Shown: positions 35,001 through 48,412, counted from the first letter of the stretch. The stretch is DNA of 64,000 bases from Verpa conica (GCA_033030425.1 JAUFSD010000003.1:2542001-2606000), one strand, 5' to 3'. The notes: a model not told the origin generated them from the sequence alone. Numbers and translations: made by a program.

Positions 35001-37300
35001 TTGTCAGATCAGGGCGCGCAAAGGCAAACAGAGAGCAGTTACATAGAGCTGCCATCTATCCCAGACGACGTCTAAGATTAGTGATCAACAAATATTGAAT
35101 AAACGGGGGGGGCTAAATGTAGTAACGGTATTTTTGTAGTTTTTCTGTAGTACATCGAGGCAGACTAGGCGGATTGTTGTGCATGTACTCTTGGCGGCAT
35201 TTGCGGGGAGGAGAGCATCGGCACCACTGTTGGGAACATCTGAAACGTCAAACCAGCCTCGCACAAAATTTAAGCCAATAGATAGGCTTTATGCATGTGG
35301 CACAATATGCAGCGAAGGAAGGAAGGAAGGAAAGAAGGAAGGAAGGAAGGAGGTCGGCGGCGGGGGGTGTCCGATGGGGTGCTAATAGTGTCGGTTGCTC
35401 TCTAGCAACATCCGTGCCATCTAGGGTTTGGCCAAACGGGTGAGTGGTCCCGTATGCGCCGTAACCATGCAGAAAAGATATTTTCGTCGTGGCGGAGGGA
35501 ATCGCTAGACTTTCTGAAGGGCTCGGCGAGGTAACCTGACTAACCTTGTAGAGTGAATTGTAAAAATCATTCTTGCACTTTATTCGAAAAGGAAGGAACT
35601 TGATCATGATGAAACGCTGTACCTAGATGTTTACCCCCCAATCATCACACAAACAGGATTCTAATGCATAGTGTACTCGGTAGAGACAACTAAATCGATC
35701 GCTAACTAATAGCCATGAGATGGTTTCCTTTTAAGCTTTTCGAAACTGTGTACCCTCGGCTTCGCTTGTCGAAAACCCCCCCCCTTTGCCCTGCCACAGA
35801 ACTCATAGTTCTAAATATGTATACCCCTAAAGCAGGATAGAAGCTTTAGGCCATGGGCTATACAATAGTTTCTCAGAGACCTTGAGGTGTTGGAGTGTGC
35901 TCACTGAATACTATTGCGAGACCCCAACACAGCAATATCACCCATTTTAGAATGCTCTTAGATACATGTATCTTGCCTTTATCAACTAATCTCCATGATT
36001 GAAAATGATGCCTTACCAAAATATCTTTCCTGAAGAATATATTTATGATATCCAGGTTGCATGAGCATAGAGTCCCGATGAGCTAAATAAGGTTGTGATC
36101 CGATCTCTGGAGAGTGCTTATTTCCAGCTTCTTTCACTAAATACCAAACACTTCACCCCCTTGAGCTAATCCATTTAGGGTTTTGTAGCTATCGGTGGAC
36201 CTATAGCTAGATTTGGATTTATGATGTTCATTTCTTAATTGGCTATTTATGCTATTGAAATATGAGATGGACAAGAAAACAAGATTGTAGTTATATATGA
36301 TTAGGGCAAACTGCACTTTTTTAGCCTAGATACTTACCAGCTTCCTTGAATCTTGTAAGCTAAAAAGTAGGTTTCACTACCCATTAAGGATAGTTATCAA
36401 GGTTATCTTTCTGTTTCCCCCCCTTGTAGATATCTGCCGCATGCACCATCCTGGGAAGCTCTGTGATCTTGTATCTATTTTTTGCACTCTTTAGACTTCT
36501 GCTTCGCCGGGAGGCACGAAGAGTAGTACCAGGGGAAAAGTGAAGCATGGGGCTCCTGTTTCTGTTTCTAGGACTTACCCGGAATGCTAGCTATGCGTAT
36601 CGATATCGACTGTGAGCTTGTGCTACTTGTGTTCCACCATAATACGGCTAGCCGAGGCAGGTGGTCGGTGTATGGGCCGCCTGTGGCCCATCCGGTCATG
36701 CTGATATCAACACTGAATAGGGATGAATTGATTTTGTCTTCATACTTACATCAGTATGGCGTATAGGTACTGTGCCACAGTATTTCTATATCTTTGTTCC
36801 TGTCTCCGTGTCGTGGCTCAAGCATAGAACTACCCCGCAATAAGTTACCAACAATTTGGTTAGCATAATTCCATAAACTTCGCCATGTGAATCTTATGGC
36901 ACTCTTGATTTTGTATAAAGTCTAAAATACAATATGTCAAGCTTAGCCTGCATGTAGAAGTCCCACACGCGCCCATAAAAAATCATAGGTGTAACTGTGA
37001 TACTCGATGACTTATCGCGATAAACCGATTTTTCGTTTCCAAGGATATAATTAAAGATAATATTTTCCGAACCATAGCCTCTTCCCGTGACCGTGCATGA
37101 ATGAAAATGGTAAAACAGTGACTTAATTCCTGTGTTGGTTGATTGGTCACTGGTGAGTTAATCTCTGTATACAGAAAATTGCAACCTTCCCCTCCCCCCC
37201 CCTTTTTTATTTCCCTGGAGAATACTACACTTTAAAGCTCTTGTTTAGGAGGGAGGAAAGGAAAAGAAATTAGACTACATTTAACCATAAATTTACCGGA
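32090..37300. other. Gene desert of about 5 kb
   Basis: Frames at 32371-32568, 33808-34011 and 34017-34385 are open but have no recognisable motif and no consistent codon character. A GGAA microsatellite lies at 35315-35351. I see no other element. Confidence 0.5.
35315..35351. repeat. GGAA tetranucleotide microsatellite
   Basis: About nine tandem GGAA/AAGG units with one interruption (AAAG). The overlapping frames translate it as simple repeats and are not genes. Confidence 0.9.
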
Positions 37301-37806
37301 AGTCCAGAAACGTGTTCTAATACAGCCAAGAGCACATTCTCTGCAAGCACCCACAAGTATGTAATGTACCTACATAAATGGGCAGCGAATTAGTCAAAGC
37401 TCCAAAGAAAGCGGTATAGCGTGGCGTCAGCCTTATAGGATCTCCCCACGAACGTGCAGTTTCTGAAAAAGAATGGATGGGTGAGCCGGGATAGTGACCG
37501 GGTGCCGCGGTGGGCAATGTCTCTGACCCAGTCATCAAGACATGGGGTAAAGGCTTACTGTTGGCAGCACTTGACCCAAGTCTCTTGGACCTGTTGTGGG
37601 CCCGCCCCCATTCAAGACCCCTAGCAAACGTTTCATTTTTATTCTTAGCGATATGTCCCAACGCGCTTCATTGATTGCGCCACGTGAGCGGCGAAAGACC
37701 CACGCTGCTTCGAGAACCCCAGTGCTCTGCTGTGCTTGGGAGGGGGCAGTAATCCGTGCTACCTGAGAGTAGGCACCGCATTACAAAAGCAACTTCTTCA
37801 GAGTAA

Positions 37807-37812
37807 TATAAA
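37807..37812 (+). promoter_or_regulatory. TATA box of the second Zn2Cys6 gene
   Basis: TATAAA lies 65-70 bp before the ATG at 37877, in an AC-rich leader. A CACGTG E-box stands further upstream at about 37681-37686. Confidence 0.45.
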
Positions 37813-37876
37813 GCTGGGTTTGCCTTCTTGGTCGTAATAAACAATCATCAACAACTCACAATACATCCAGAACAAC

Positions 37877-40041
37877 ATGTTGCATTCACAAATCAACGAC
37901 AAATTCCAGCAATCATCCACATTGGACAATAATTGGTCTCTCCGGTCATCAAAAATGAGTGAAAGCCGCCACAGCTCGCCCTTCGCATTGTCATCTCGAT
38001 CTTCCTCATTCGAAAGCGTCGAAGAGAATATTGATGCACTTGAAATTGTCACTCCCAGAACCTATTCGCACTCACCTTCTCCTATCCCTCAGTCAGCCAG
38101 CGATGCTGAACTCCACCCATGGCTCTACCAACTTTTCCCAGAGTCTTACGCAGATGGAAACGCCTATACTGCGCATCCAGCTGAAGTTCATTATATCTCT
38201 GGAGGTGATGGGAGCTCGATATATCCAGCAACTACCTCAAGGTCAATTATTGGACAACCAATGTTAAACACCATGGGATCCGACGAGAACATCTTTTCAT
38301 CTGCAGCTGGTAAGGGATCTGTTCTTCTACTGTTGCACATAGCGCGGGGGAAATACTAATAATCAAAAAATTCACAGGTATCCATCGTGCAGAAGAGGCC
38401 TTTTTCCAAAACTATGAGGATGGCTCTCAAGAATATGAAAGACCAATGAGAGTACGATTTTCACCATTCTCGGAATACGACTCTAGCTCTTCTGAGTATG
38501 ATCCAAGAGATCGCGGGAGTACACCGGCCCTTTCAGACTACTCACCACAGTTCCCCTCACGATCACGTGCAAATTCGACCAGGTCTAGCCCAACACCAGG
38601 CTTCTCGCCTGAACTTGGTCCAGGCTCTGCAAGTGCTCCTACGAGCAACCCATCTACTTACTCTCATCTTGTAGCAACATTTGCTGCCCCAAAGAGGAGA
38701 AAGAGCAGGAGAAAGCTCGGACCTGATGAAAGGAGGGAAGTTCATCAGTTGAGAAAGATGGGGGCTTGTACACGTTGTTGGGGATTAAAAATGAAGGTTT
38801 GTCATCAATAAGCCCCTTAGTATATTTTAGAGGTGAAGCTAACTTCCCCCCCCCCAAAAAAAGTGTGGAGAGGGAAACCCATGCCCTAGATGCGAGAAAT
38901 TAGGAGCTGGCGCTCTTTGTGTTCGGGTACACTTTGTTGACTTAGATGTCTTCTCAAAGTGTGAGTAGTAGTCCTTTTATCCTCTTCTGAATTCGACTGA
39001 TTTTTGGCTTTAGGGCTTGTTGATGCATATTCCCGCACCATGATGCACCACGTCCTCCGCTGGTCAAACACACCAGCACGTACTGTCACTGTATCTCACG
39101 AGAAGTCTCTGGGAGTAACCCTCAGTCTTAGCGTCTATGAATTCATACCAGCCTACCCTGGGCAGTTGGTTTATTGGTATAAAGATGATGTTACAGGTTG
39201 GCAATCCATGGAGACCACTGCATACGCAATGAAGCGAGGGATCAACACCGATATCTTGGAAAAATACATTGACGACCATACCTGGTTCTACGTTGAGAAC
39301 TCTTTTCAAGGAAATCCCATTCTATCTGAGATCTTTAGATCGGCCTGGGAATACTCGAGGAGTGAAGAGAATTTTCTCCTTAGGGATGCTTTGCAGCTAT
39401 GGACTGCTACACAGTTGCTTATTCACGGAGCTACCTTACACCCATCATCCGACTCGCTTGGAATCTCACCAATTCCTTCGCTCACATCACCACTGGCAAA
39501 CCAAACACCACTTCCGAGAGTTCTCGCAAACCAGCTCGATCACCTTATCGAGCGCCGCATCTGGCAGCTAGAGAAGCAAATTCTCTGTGAACTCCAGAAA
39601 CGGATATTCGGGAGAAAGCGAGAGGACTGGCTCCGGGTCTTCCTGACTCTGGTGGTATTAATGAATGCCCTCGAGCGCGACTCTTGGAGGCTTTATTACT
39701 GGGTTTTCCATATGGATGACGGTTATGCCTGGCGTCACCCTTCATCACCACAAAGACTCATCGAGAAGAACAACATACTTGCCGAATCTTTGGCTGCGCA
39801 CTTTTCTGCTATAAGTAAGGGCCTGACGCCATTTTCCTTAGATTGGAGCCGCGAGCAGACAGTGGCCTTGATCGGAAACTGCGAAGATCGCCAATCGATG
39901 CTAGAGTCATTGGAGAGGATCGGGCGGAGTCTGAGAAGCCCAGATCACGCGTTACGGGTTGAAAATGTACTGTCGCACTACAGGGAGAGTGACGAAAGGA
40001 GCCTTGACTTCCTCTACACTTCAAAGGTTATGGTTGTTTGA
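37877..40041 (+). CDS. Atypical Zn2Cys6 (C6) zinc-cluster protein with internal DNA-binding domain (four exons)
   Basis: Exons 37877-38309, 38378-38796, 38864-38960 and 39014-40041 give 658 aa. The first 250 residues are Ser/Pro rich and probably disordered. A basic run (PKRRKSRRK) precedes a zinc cluster with cysteines 275, 278, 285, 291, 294 and 303 (C-x2-C-x6-C-x5-C-x2-C-x8-C), split by the intron after Lys284. Then come VHFVDLDVFSK and a C-terminal alpha-helical region (about 330-650) with WTATQLLIHGATL and LERRIWQLEKQ-like segments. Unlike the factor at 10.9 kb, its zinc cluster is internal and no classic fungal_trans motif is seen, so it belongs to a different C6 subgroup with a conserved all-helical tail. 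The third donor was set at 38961 because it is a perfect GTGAGT and keeps frame. The second intron ends in a C10-A7 tract. Role: nuclear DNA-binding regulator, targets unknown. Confidence 0.85.
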
Positions 40042-40049
40042 AACTATTG

Positions 40050-43000
40050 GTGACTTGGTAAAAGGGGCCGAACGCCAGGTGAAATTATGCACAAGGTTTA
40101 CCTAAATATTTAACGAATGAAACGAGAACAGGGGGAAACGATAGACAATCCAAACGGATGGGCACACTTGCTCAGTTTTAGATTTCCTTTGTATTACAAT
40201 TTTTTGTTGCTTTTTATTTCTTATTCTTTTCTTTTGTCCTACCGGATTGCATATAAAGGATGGGGGCTCATTTGGGGTGTTTTTGGTTTTTTATTTTTTG
40301 TTATAACGTCAGACTTAAACTCCTAGAAGTTGGTACAGGCTTGTTCTCATTTGTATTAAGCATTTAAGGCGTGTGGAATTCACATTTTACATCATATTAT
40401 ATCCTTGTCTCTTGAGGGATTGGTCGCGCATTTGGGTATTGAACCCATGTATTTTCTATCATCTCCTATGATCGGTGGAAGATAAGATTTTGGAGGGTAT
40501 ATCCAGTGGTTGAACTTGGTTATGTCACATATGCACCTCTCACCGGAGGGCGGTTAAGGTTGGTGTGACAGAATCTGCCTTCCCAGAACGTCCTTGAGGC
40601 TTAGAGATTCATGCGTGATAGAGATTCTTATGCAGGAAACAGATCTAGATAGACTGTCTATCTTCATTAGAGCCTCTTGAAAATATATGGGAATTTTCTA
40701 TATTCCAGGATTTTAGAGAGTTATATATCTTAAGTGGATTGGATCGGTACTTTTGGTTTTGCTCTCTTACCCGTTGATGAATCAGCGGTTTCGAGTGAAA
40801 AGTCTACATGTATTTGTGCCTAGCGTAAAGACCCACACACATGAGCCATGCTAAGACTGGAAAAAACTAGCGATATTTACATAAATTGCATTCCGGCGGT
40901 CCCCCAAAACTTGGAAGGTTGCAGTGTAGCCTTTCCCTGTAAGTACTCGGGGCAGACAAGAAGAACCTGAACATGCAAGCTGCAAGCAGGGGATTTAGTC
41001 TAAATAATTTCTGAATCAACACAAATCAGAAGCCATTACCACAAAAACTCATGTTCAGGTTCTTCCTGCCTGGCCCGAGTACGCATATGCCCAAAAACCA
41101 CACATTCGAACTTACCACGAAGAAAGATCGAATCGCTACCGTGATTTAGACTATGCAAGTACATACATACATATGTAAAACCTTTGTTTTTATATTTTCA
41201 AGGGGAGAACAAACCTGGCTAATGCGGCCACTAGTGTCAGTTATGCAATACGTACCTTGCTCTTGTATGCAGAAATTTACAAAGGTGCATTAGTATCTTA
41301 ATCATGCCCCAGAGATAATTATTCTGACGTCCCTGGGGGGGGGGGCGAGGTGTGTAAAGGGTAGAAATTACTGTATTATGATCTTCATAAACACAAACTC
41401 ACGAATGGACACTAATAATATCGGTCATCGCGGAGTAACTACTCTGAAGACCTAAGATATAAACCCGATTCTAGGCACTTTAAATGCTTATCTTTGAGAC
41501 AGGGATCTTGTGTACCGTTTCTGGGAACAGTAGGGATACCAGCAGCTAAAATCTTACTGATTCCCACACTAGTGCCCTAAGGCTGTATATTAAACATTAA
41601 AATGAACGAGGATATATACAGATTCTTCCATAAGACCTTCTAGAATAATCAAACTCATACTATACATACAAGGCATAAACTATTAACCCAGGCGAAGGAT
41701 GATCAATAGGGTTGTCAGCCAGCTGCAGGCCGGAGTTATCCGGTAACAGAAGCCCGGTACATGGTATATACGTATCCCTTGAAGATTTCTTCGCTCTCTT
41801 GAGAAACAACAAACAATGTCTCACAGCTGGCGGGTCCCAACAGGTTAAATTCACTGTGCCTATAAAAAATATACGCTATCCCCTGATGGTGACTTCGGTT
41901 TAATATCGCCACGTCCGATCATGGCGGGCTGGGTGAGATGCGGGAACGGCCCACTTGCGCCGGGTGAAGTACATGGTAAATCTCCTCAGGCTCACCAGCT
42001 AGGCTACCAAGAGAGGAGTAAAATGAGTATACGCAAGGTTGATTCCCACTCCAGTTTTCCATGAGAGAAACGATCTCCATAGATGCACTTGCCACGCTCT
42101 GACAGTGTCAGAACTTTAATCATTTAGTATATCGAATAAAAGTTGCAGAAAATCACATGCCTGAAATAAACACGACGTAACTTTGTCTTGCTAAAACCCT
42201 TTTCTTCCTTTTTTCGAAGTGCAGAAGTAGCATTTAGTAAGACTACAGAAAGGAAATAAATAGTGCCGTTTTCGCGGCTGGTGCAGGTGCTTACGATGTC
42301 CAAAGGGTTAATTTATTTAATTCCCACCCTCTTCATATATTAGTTCTCGAGTAGATAATAAACTAGATCTAGAGAAGTCTTTTCGGCCCTCGCTGTTCCC
42401 CGATTGGGTTGATCCTCTTCAGATATGCTGCGATAGAAATCCTTTACCATATACCGCGCGGTAAACACAGTAACCGGGCGTGGCGGCCCACCAATGAGGG
42501 ATTCCTAATAGAAGCCACCTCAGAAAACGACAAATATAGTGACAAAAGCACACGAATCTTTCGGGACGTTTATTATGCTAAGTCTTCGGATTAATGCGCA
42601 CTAGCTCCGCGGATTACAAAATTTAGAAATAGTGGCTCAGACCGACTACTTTCGTAATGCATATGCTATGTATACGTATACTCGGCAACACCAACTTCTA
42701 CTTTATCTAAAGATTGATAGCACGACAATCAACTTAATTTACTTTTGTGAGTCTTAGATAATACATGCTAAGAAAGTAAATCTTTGAGATAGGGTATGGT
42801 TGGCGAGGCCTGCGACACTTTGACTCATGAGGAATAATACTGTACATTTGCACATGTAGTAAATCGTCACTTGGAGCTGTGTATCAAGTCCAGTTTGTAA
42901 GCTTAATGAAGTTATTGGAGAGCATGCATGACGAAGCTGGAGACAATGAGGACCTACCGACAAATGATAAATGTAAATCAGTGTTCAGCGATCGATAACC

Positions 43001-45380
43001 CGGCAAGTACATACTGACACATGCACACCTTTAGGCAACGATCAGAGAAAATTACCTTGAGCCGTGGCTACGGGGCTATGGCTCTTGCTTCTATCTAAAT
43101 ACCTTAGACAAAGTGATTTAGAGGTTAATTTAAAACAGAGCGAGTGATACCTCAGAACTAAAAGAAAGATATTTTAAAGTAGGCTACTGGTCACACGCAA
43201 AATAGTTTTTGGGGACTGTAAAAAGTTAGCCACTATCAAGTTAAGCTATTCTCACATATGTAGTTTATTTTGATACCCATAAATCTTGTGATAAATTCAA
43301 CAGCTGGCCAACTATATTGATCTGAAACACTGCGGGGGAACAAGGCGCAGCACGCCTGACCAGTCTCAACGTCTGGAGGGGTAAGATCAGGCCTTCTCGG
43401 TCGAGATTTCATACTTCAGAGCAAGGAATAAACACGTTGATAATGTAAAAAGCCCAAAGATAAGGATGGGGGCGAATGAAATGACTGGATCAATAACTAG
43501 CCAGGGTAAAATTAAAGCCTATTGTCTTTGTAAGACTTAGCTGCCCTCCCGATCACTGCAACAAATGCTTAAAAACATTTACTATGATATTCTACCTGGG
43601 TGTCTCATGCACTGATCCCATAAATCCCTCAGAGCATCACATGGACCTACCAATGTGGTACCTCTATTTTCTGAAATAAATATGTAATACTGGAAAAATT
43701 CGTTACAGGGATAGAAGGCCATGAAAGAATGAAATTTGTGGCTTTTCTTTCCTCTTTATTCTTTCCATAGCCGTCAAATATGACCTACTTTACCTGCAGC
43801 TATCCCAGTTCAGCTTTTGGTAGGCACCAGTCCACTGTCTAAACACCCACTAAGATACCCCAAGAATGCACAGGATATGCTCCGCCAACTATTATAAAAG
43901 ATCTACATTAGAGTGATGCCTATGACTAGGCAAAAGGAACCAGAGATCCACCTTAACCAATACGTACATCTCTTAGGGTGACTCACATACTCGTCACGCC
44001 AATACATCATTAATCAAGATATCTATATCGGTCTAAATAATTGAAACGCATCTAGGGTCCACATAATCTCACATGCTATGTCACAAGTTTCAATATGGTC
44101 AAGTGATATGATGTGCTTTAATCGAGTGATTGGCTGTGATTCTGGCCTGTGTGGAGTTTCTCCATTGTAGATACATATAGGCCATTAATTTACTTTACCG
44201 GCCGATAGAATTGCCGGAGTGAATACGTATATCACTAGGTGTCCTCTTTATCTTTACTCACCCCTCAAATTTACCCTATCACCCTAGGCTTTCTTCCAGT
44301 CTCCCCAAAATATCAATTCAACCATCTCTCATAGCCAGGAGCCAGAGTTTTAATTTTATAGTCCTGTACGATGCTGATATATATATATACGATAAAGTCA
44401 TTTTTTGCCCTAGATATGTATGAAAATACCCTTCAGCTTTGATCCTGTCAGAAGTCACTATTTAACAAAATAGAACTCAAAAGCACCTAGGAAATTCACA
44501 ATTACACACACCTCTTATCTAACACACACACGACTGACCCAGCTGCAATACCTCCAATTGCTAGAGCATAATACAACCCCAGAGGCCCAGCTGCTGGTCG
44601 GTTAGGTCCGACCCCAAGAGTTGAACAGCGGAAATAGCTGGCTATGATGGGCCCTGAGAACCCCGTAAGATCAGCGAATAGACAGAAGTACTGGAGATAA
44701 CAAGCTATTTGATTAGTGCCAGCACAAAGCTCATGCTAGTAATCCAGGTTTGAAACTTATTTGTTTTTTCCCTTCTCAGGATCTCCAAATCTCCCGTTTT
44801 ACTTACTTCCAATCCCACTTCCCTACTCGTCATCTTAAACGGTCTCTAACTCTCTCTCAAACCCCCCACCGCAATCTGAGACAGGGCAACCGACCATGAT
44901 CCTTAATTGTCCGGTCCAGTTGGTCTGTTCTAGCCCAGAATTCATACTACCGGCCTGGGGAGTAATCTTAGAACAAGACCATTAAAACACTTGATCCGCT
45001 ACTACAATAGCTGAGGAAACACCCAAGAAAAATTATCCTCAAATTAAACGGAATCAGATACACTAATCTCTAGCGACGAGAATTCACTTCGATGTGGCGT
45101 CAACTCTCACCATGCATGTGGCTTAGGTAGCTGTGCCGCCAGTATAATCGGTAATACTGCAGAGAGACTACCCGAGCATCGATCCTACAGATGCATTCCT
45201 GTGCCAACTTATTTCATTCTTCTAGGTATTAAAAGGAGGCGCATGTAGCTTCACTAGCCTAATACTAAAAATAGACAGGAGTAGTCTTATGCAAACCCCT
45301 TTTTGTGACCGATACCATTTACCGTACGCCGTATACTACCGAACAAGAGACCTGTCCTATCGACCGGTCTTTGGCACTTC
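40050..45380. other. Gene desert of about 5 kb
   Basis: The first 300 bp hold a T-rich likely 3' flank. An imperfect inverted repeat is at 40943-41082. The frames at 41660-41903, 42409-42594 and 42754-42963 carry no motif. A TA run lies near 44378-44390. Nothing else is supportable. Confidence 0.5.
40943..41082. repeat. 33-bp imperfect inverted repeat
   Basis: Arms 40943-40975 and 41050-41082 match at 30 of 33 positions when one is inverted, with the core GAAGAACCTGAACATG identical. They are separated by 74 bp. Two of the three differences are A/G transitions, and these would be G-U pairs in a minus-strand RNA hairpin. It may be a small foldback element or a hairpin RNA precursor. Confidence 0.75.
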
Positions 45381-45382
45381 AT

Positions 45383-45583
45383 TTACTCCATCAGCCACCC
45401 GGTTAATAAAAATACAATCAAATCTTTCCCTTTGAGGACAGCATCGGTAATGGCCAGAACCTTAAGCTGATTGAGATTTCTACGGTCAAAATTGGAGGAT
45501 GCTTTTCTGTGTTTTTTGTTAAGAAATCCTGTTACTCCGAGTGATTTCCGGTGCTCCGGATTCCTTGCAATTTGTCCCGACAT
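45383..45583 (-). pseudogene. Possible relic of a RecQ/DEAD-type helicase N-terminus
   Basis: The minus-strand frame begins with ATG at 45583 and encodes 66 aa ending in FDRRNLNQLKVLAITDAVL, then KGKDLIVFLLTGW and a stop. The pattern (Q..AI..VL.GKDL.V.LPTG) resembles the Q-motif plus Walker A of RecQ or DEAD helicases, many of which sit in fungal subtelomeres and transposons. The GKS that should follow is absent, and the downstream minus strand holds no further helicase motifs. The similarity is short, so chance is possible. Confidence 0.3.
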
Positions 45584-45875
45584 TTACAATAGTGAGTTTG
45601 ATTGATATAAAAAAGTTATAAAATAACACTAGATAGGCATGAGTAGTATTTTTACTTAGGTACTAAATCCCCCAAGTTGACCACAACAAAAGACACATAA
45701 TCTATTCTCTACGAGTCTTAGTGTAAATAGATATACACTATCATACAACGAAAACACCTTCATGGTTCATACAAAAAGTCCACTATGAAGTACAACAAAA
45801 ACATCACCATGTCATACAAAACACTAACTAGGCTTAAAACAAAGAATCCATCCTGAGTCCAAAAACACAAAGCTC

Positions 45876-48295
45876 TCAAGTCCATTTCTTCATCAATTGA
45901 GCCCTGGTGGTCCACACCCTAAGTCTCTTCCCATAAATATACAGCGGAATCGTGGACAGGAGGCAAGCTACATGGATTACACCGAGCGCTATGAAGACGG
46001 TTTTAGAACCGTCTGCCTCGAGCCAGCGGTTGAAGAAGAGGGAAAATACAAGACCATGGAAGACGTCTAATAAACAGTTAGAAATCATATAGCATAAATA
46101 GGATAGAAAGAATCTTACTCTTAGAGAAGTTAAGAGTGACAAGTGCTTCGCTAGCATATTGGCGGTAAGAGTCAACGCAAAATGTGATTGCAGTCGTAGA
46201 ACCAAGTGAGCAGCCAAACGAGATCAAACCGAAGAAGAAAGTCGGGACCATCCAGTTATCGCGCTCCTGCGCAGACCATCCGAATCTACCACATTTTAGT
46301 ATGGCTAAATATAATAGAGATGTTAGAAATTCATACCCCATAAGTCCAATCGCAGTAGTGATCGCAACAGGCAGTCCCATTACCAGTCTAAACTCTGGCT
46401 CATACACTCCTCCGTTTGCTCTACTCATAGCTCTGACAATAATATCAGAGACCCTTCCGGCAACTGCTGTCCCAATTATACCACCAATAAATGGTGACAA
46501 ATATACTAGACCCGTTGCGAAGCGAGAGAAGTTGTACGGCTGTTCTTGATAAATATGTGCGACAGTCTCCGAGAGCACAATCAACCAGCCCACAGAGAGC
46601 GAGTAAACCACAGTCGACCAGAGAACTGCAGGATAGCAGAAAAGAATAATGGGCCGGACGGCAGCTTTCCACCAAGATTCATGCCGGAGAATTCCATTGT
46701 AGATCCTCAGCGATTGAACAAATGTTTTTGGAGTAACAGATTCCGCATTTTCAACTTTTGAATCTGAGGCTTCGGGTTTTATGGGTTCTGAAGCAGCCTT
46801 GCGGACGTAGTCGTCGAGAGATGCTCGTGAAGTCTTCTCATTGTTCAGCATGTATATTTCACGCGCAGGCAAAATCTCAGTTTCGATATCTTCTTCATCC
46901 TTTGGTCTCTTGGGTGTAGTGAAATGGGCATGTTTCATTTCAAGTTTTTGTTCAACCCCTTCAATTACGTTTCCAGGAGCTGGTACTCTGGTAATTTCTT
47001 TGAGAGGTGGGCGAACAGTATTCAGTGACGCGCGCCGAGACCTAGGCTTTGCCTTCCTCTTGCTTGAACCAGAGTGCGAAAAGATGCTAGATGAGGTTCG
47101 TCTGAGAAATGAGGGTGACCTCTTCTTCAGCGGGGTACGTTTCCAGAAGGTTTCCGGGACGAAGAGGAAAATAAGACCCAAATTGAACCCAACGATAATC
47201 GCAACAATCCTACAAGATCACACAGGTGAGTTTCTCTCTTTTATTTATTATTCATGGAATCAAAGGCTTACCAGAAGACCCATCTCCACTCCATAGACTC
47301 AATAATAGCAGCACTAACTAAAGGAACCAAATTCTTCCCGCCAAGTAAAAGGAGTGTGTATATACCAATACGATAGGCTCTCTCATGCAGAAAGAATATT
47401 TCAGCAATAGTAGCACTAGGAAGCGACTCGCACGGAGAAACCCCAATGCCCATCAAGATTCTTCCAGCAACCAGTGACCCATAGGATTGTGAGGTAGCAC
47501 ACCATATTGAAGAAACAAGGAAAATAACGACGCCGAGCAAGTATACTGGACGTTTACCAAAAATTATTGCTGTTGGTGAGGATATCAAAGCGCCGATACC
47601 CATTCCCAGCATATAAAGACCTAAGAGAATGATGTTAGCTACTAAAGTAACAATGACCACCACATATAACACGTGTGCTAAGGAAAACATGCAGCGTCGA
47701 ATGACTCTTCTTAGTTAGATTTATAACATCCTTCTGGCTACACACATATTGTATGTAGTAAATCAGGATTGATGCTATAAGCCTAACCCTCGTGGTATTT
47801 ATCACGAAATCACTGTCCCATAAAATAGAAGGAAGCCGATTGGAGACTATAGACCACAACTGCTAACGTAAAATCGTATAACTACAACTTACCAGTTGTC
47901 AACGCGACATCCGGTATTGAGACGTCAAATGTAGTGGCAACATCATTAAACCCTGCAGCCAAAACCGGTGTCTGACCGCCACCAACAAGACAGTGCCAGC
48001 CCAAGCACAGTAATGCAACATCTCTCCGCCAGCTAGCCCAGTTTAGAGGGTCATCGGGATGATCATCTGGCTGTGGGTTCAGGATAATGGCTCCGTCGGG
48101 AGTGCGCTTTATTTCCTCGCGTGGGAGCTCATCGAGACCAAGAGGCTCCTGAGTAGTAGATGTAAGCAGGAGAACTGTACCTAGAAGCCGTGACTTGGTT
48201 TTAGCAGGAGCACCCAAGGAGAAATACTAGAACGTACCTGGGACCTCTGTCGTCTCCGGGTCCTCCAAAACGCCCAACGACCAACGTTTTCCCAT
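45876..48295 (-). CDS. MFS transporter, DHA1/HOL1-like (five exons)
   Basis: Minus-strand exons 48295-48238, 48180-47893, 47620-47272, 47209-46119 and 46066-45876 give 658 aa. It starts MGKRWSLGVLEDPETTEVPG, the typical opening of fungal HOL1/HOL3-like carriers, which needs the short first exon. A frame-only reading would instead start at a TTG at 48217. Next come LNPQPDDHPDDPLNW, the first TM bundle with GKRPVYLLGVVIF and the VAGRILMGIGVSPCESLPSATIAEIFF signature, and FLFVPETFW at the end of TM6. A long basic, Ser-rich cytosolic loop of about 140 residues (KRRSRR-type runs) joins the second bundle, with SVGWLIVLSET, GLVYLSPFIGGIIG, AVAGRVSDI and FFFGLISFGCSLG. The family works at the plasma membrane as a proton antiporter for drugs, polyamines or small cations; the substrate is not predictable. 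Intron 2 (272 nt) is unusually long. Confidence 0.9.
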
Positions 48296-48406
48296 ACCGC
48301 AGGTAGATAGATGGTGAGGATAAAACTTAGGGTGAAGTATAGGGCGACTATCCGAATCTCTTTCTTGAGGATTAAAGTGAACGGAACACCTTCCTCCAGG
48401 AGAGTC

Positions 48407-48412
48407 TATATA
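48407..48412 (-). promoter_or_regulatory. Candidate TATA box of the MFS gene
   Basis: TATATA lies 112-117 bp upstream of the minus-strand ATG at 48295. Position and composition fit, but the region is AT-rich. Confidence 0.35.

Noticed and set aside
46184..47296. Plus-strand frames at 46184-46549, 46546-46761 and 46841-47296
   Set aside because: They are antisense shadows of the MFS exons.
48217..48217. TTG at 48217 as start of the MFS protein
   Set aside because: A short upstream exon with ATG at 48295 gives the family-typical N-terminus, and the TTG lies in the first intron.
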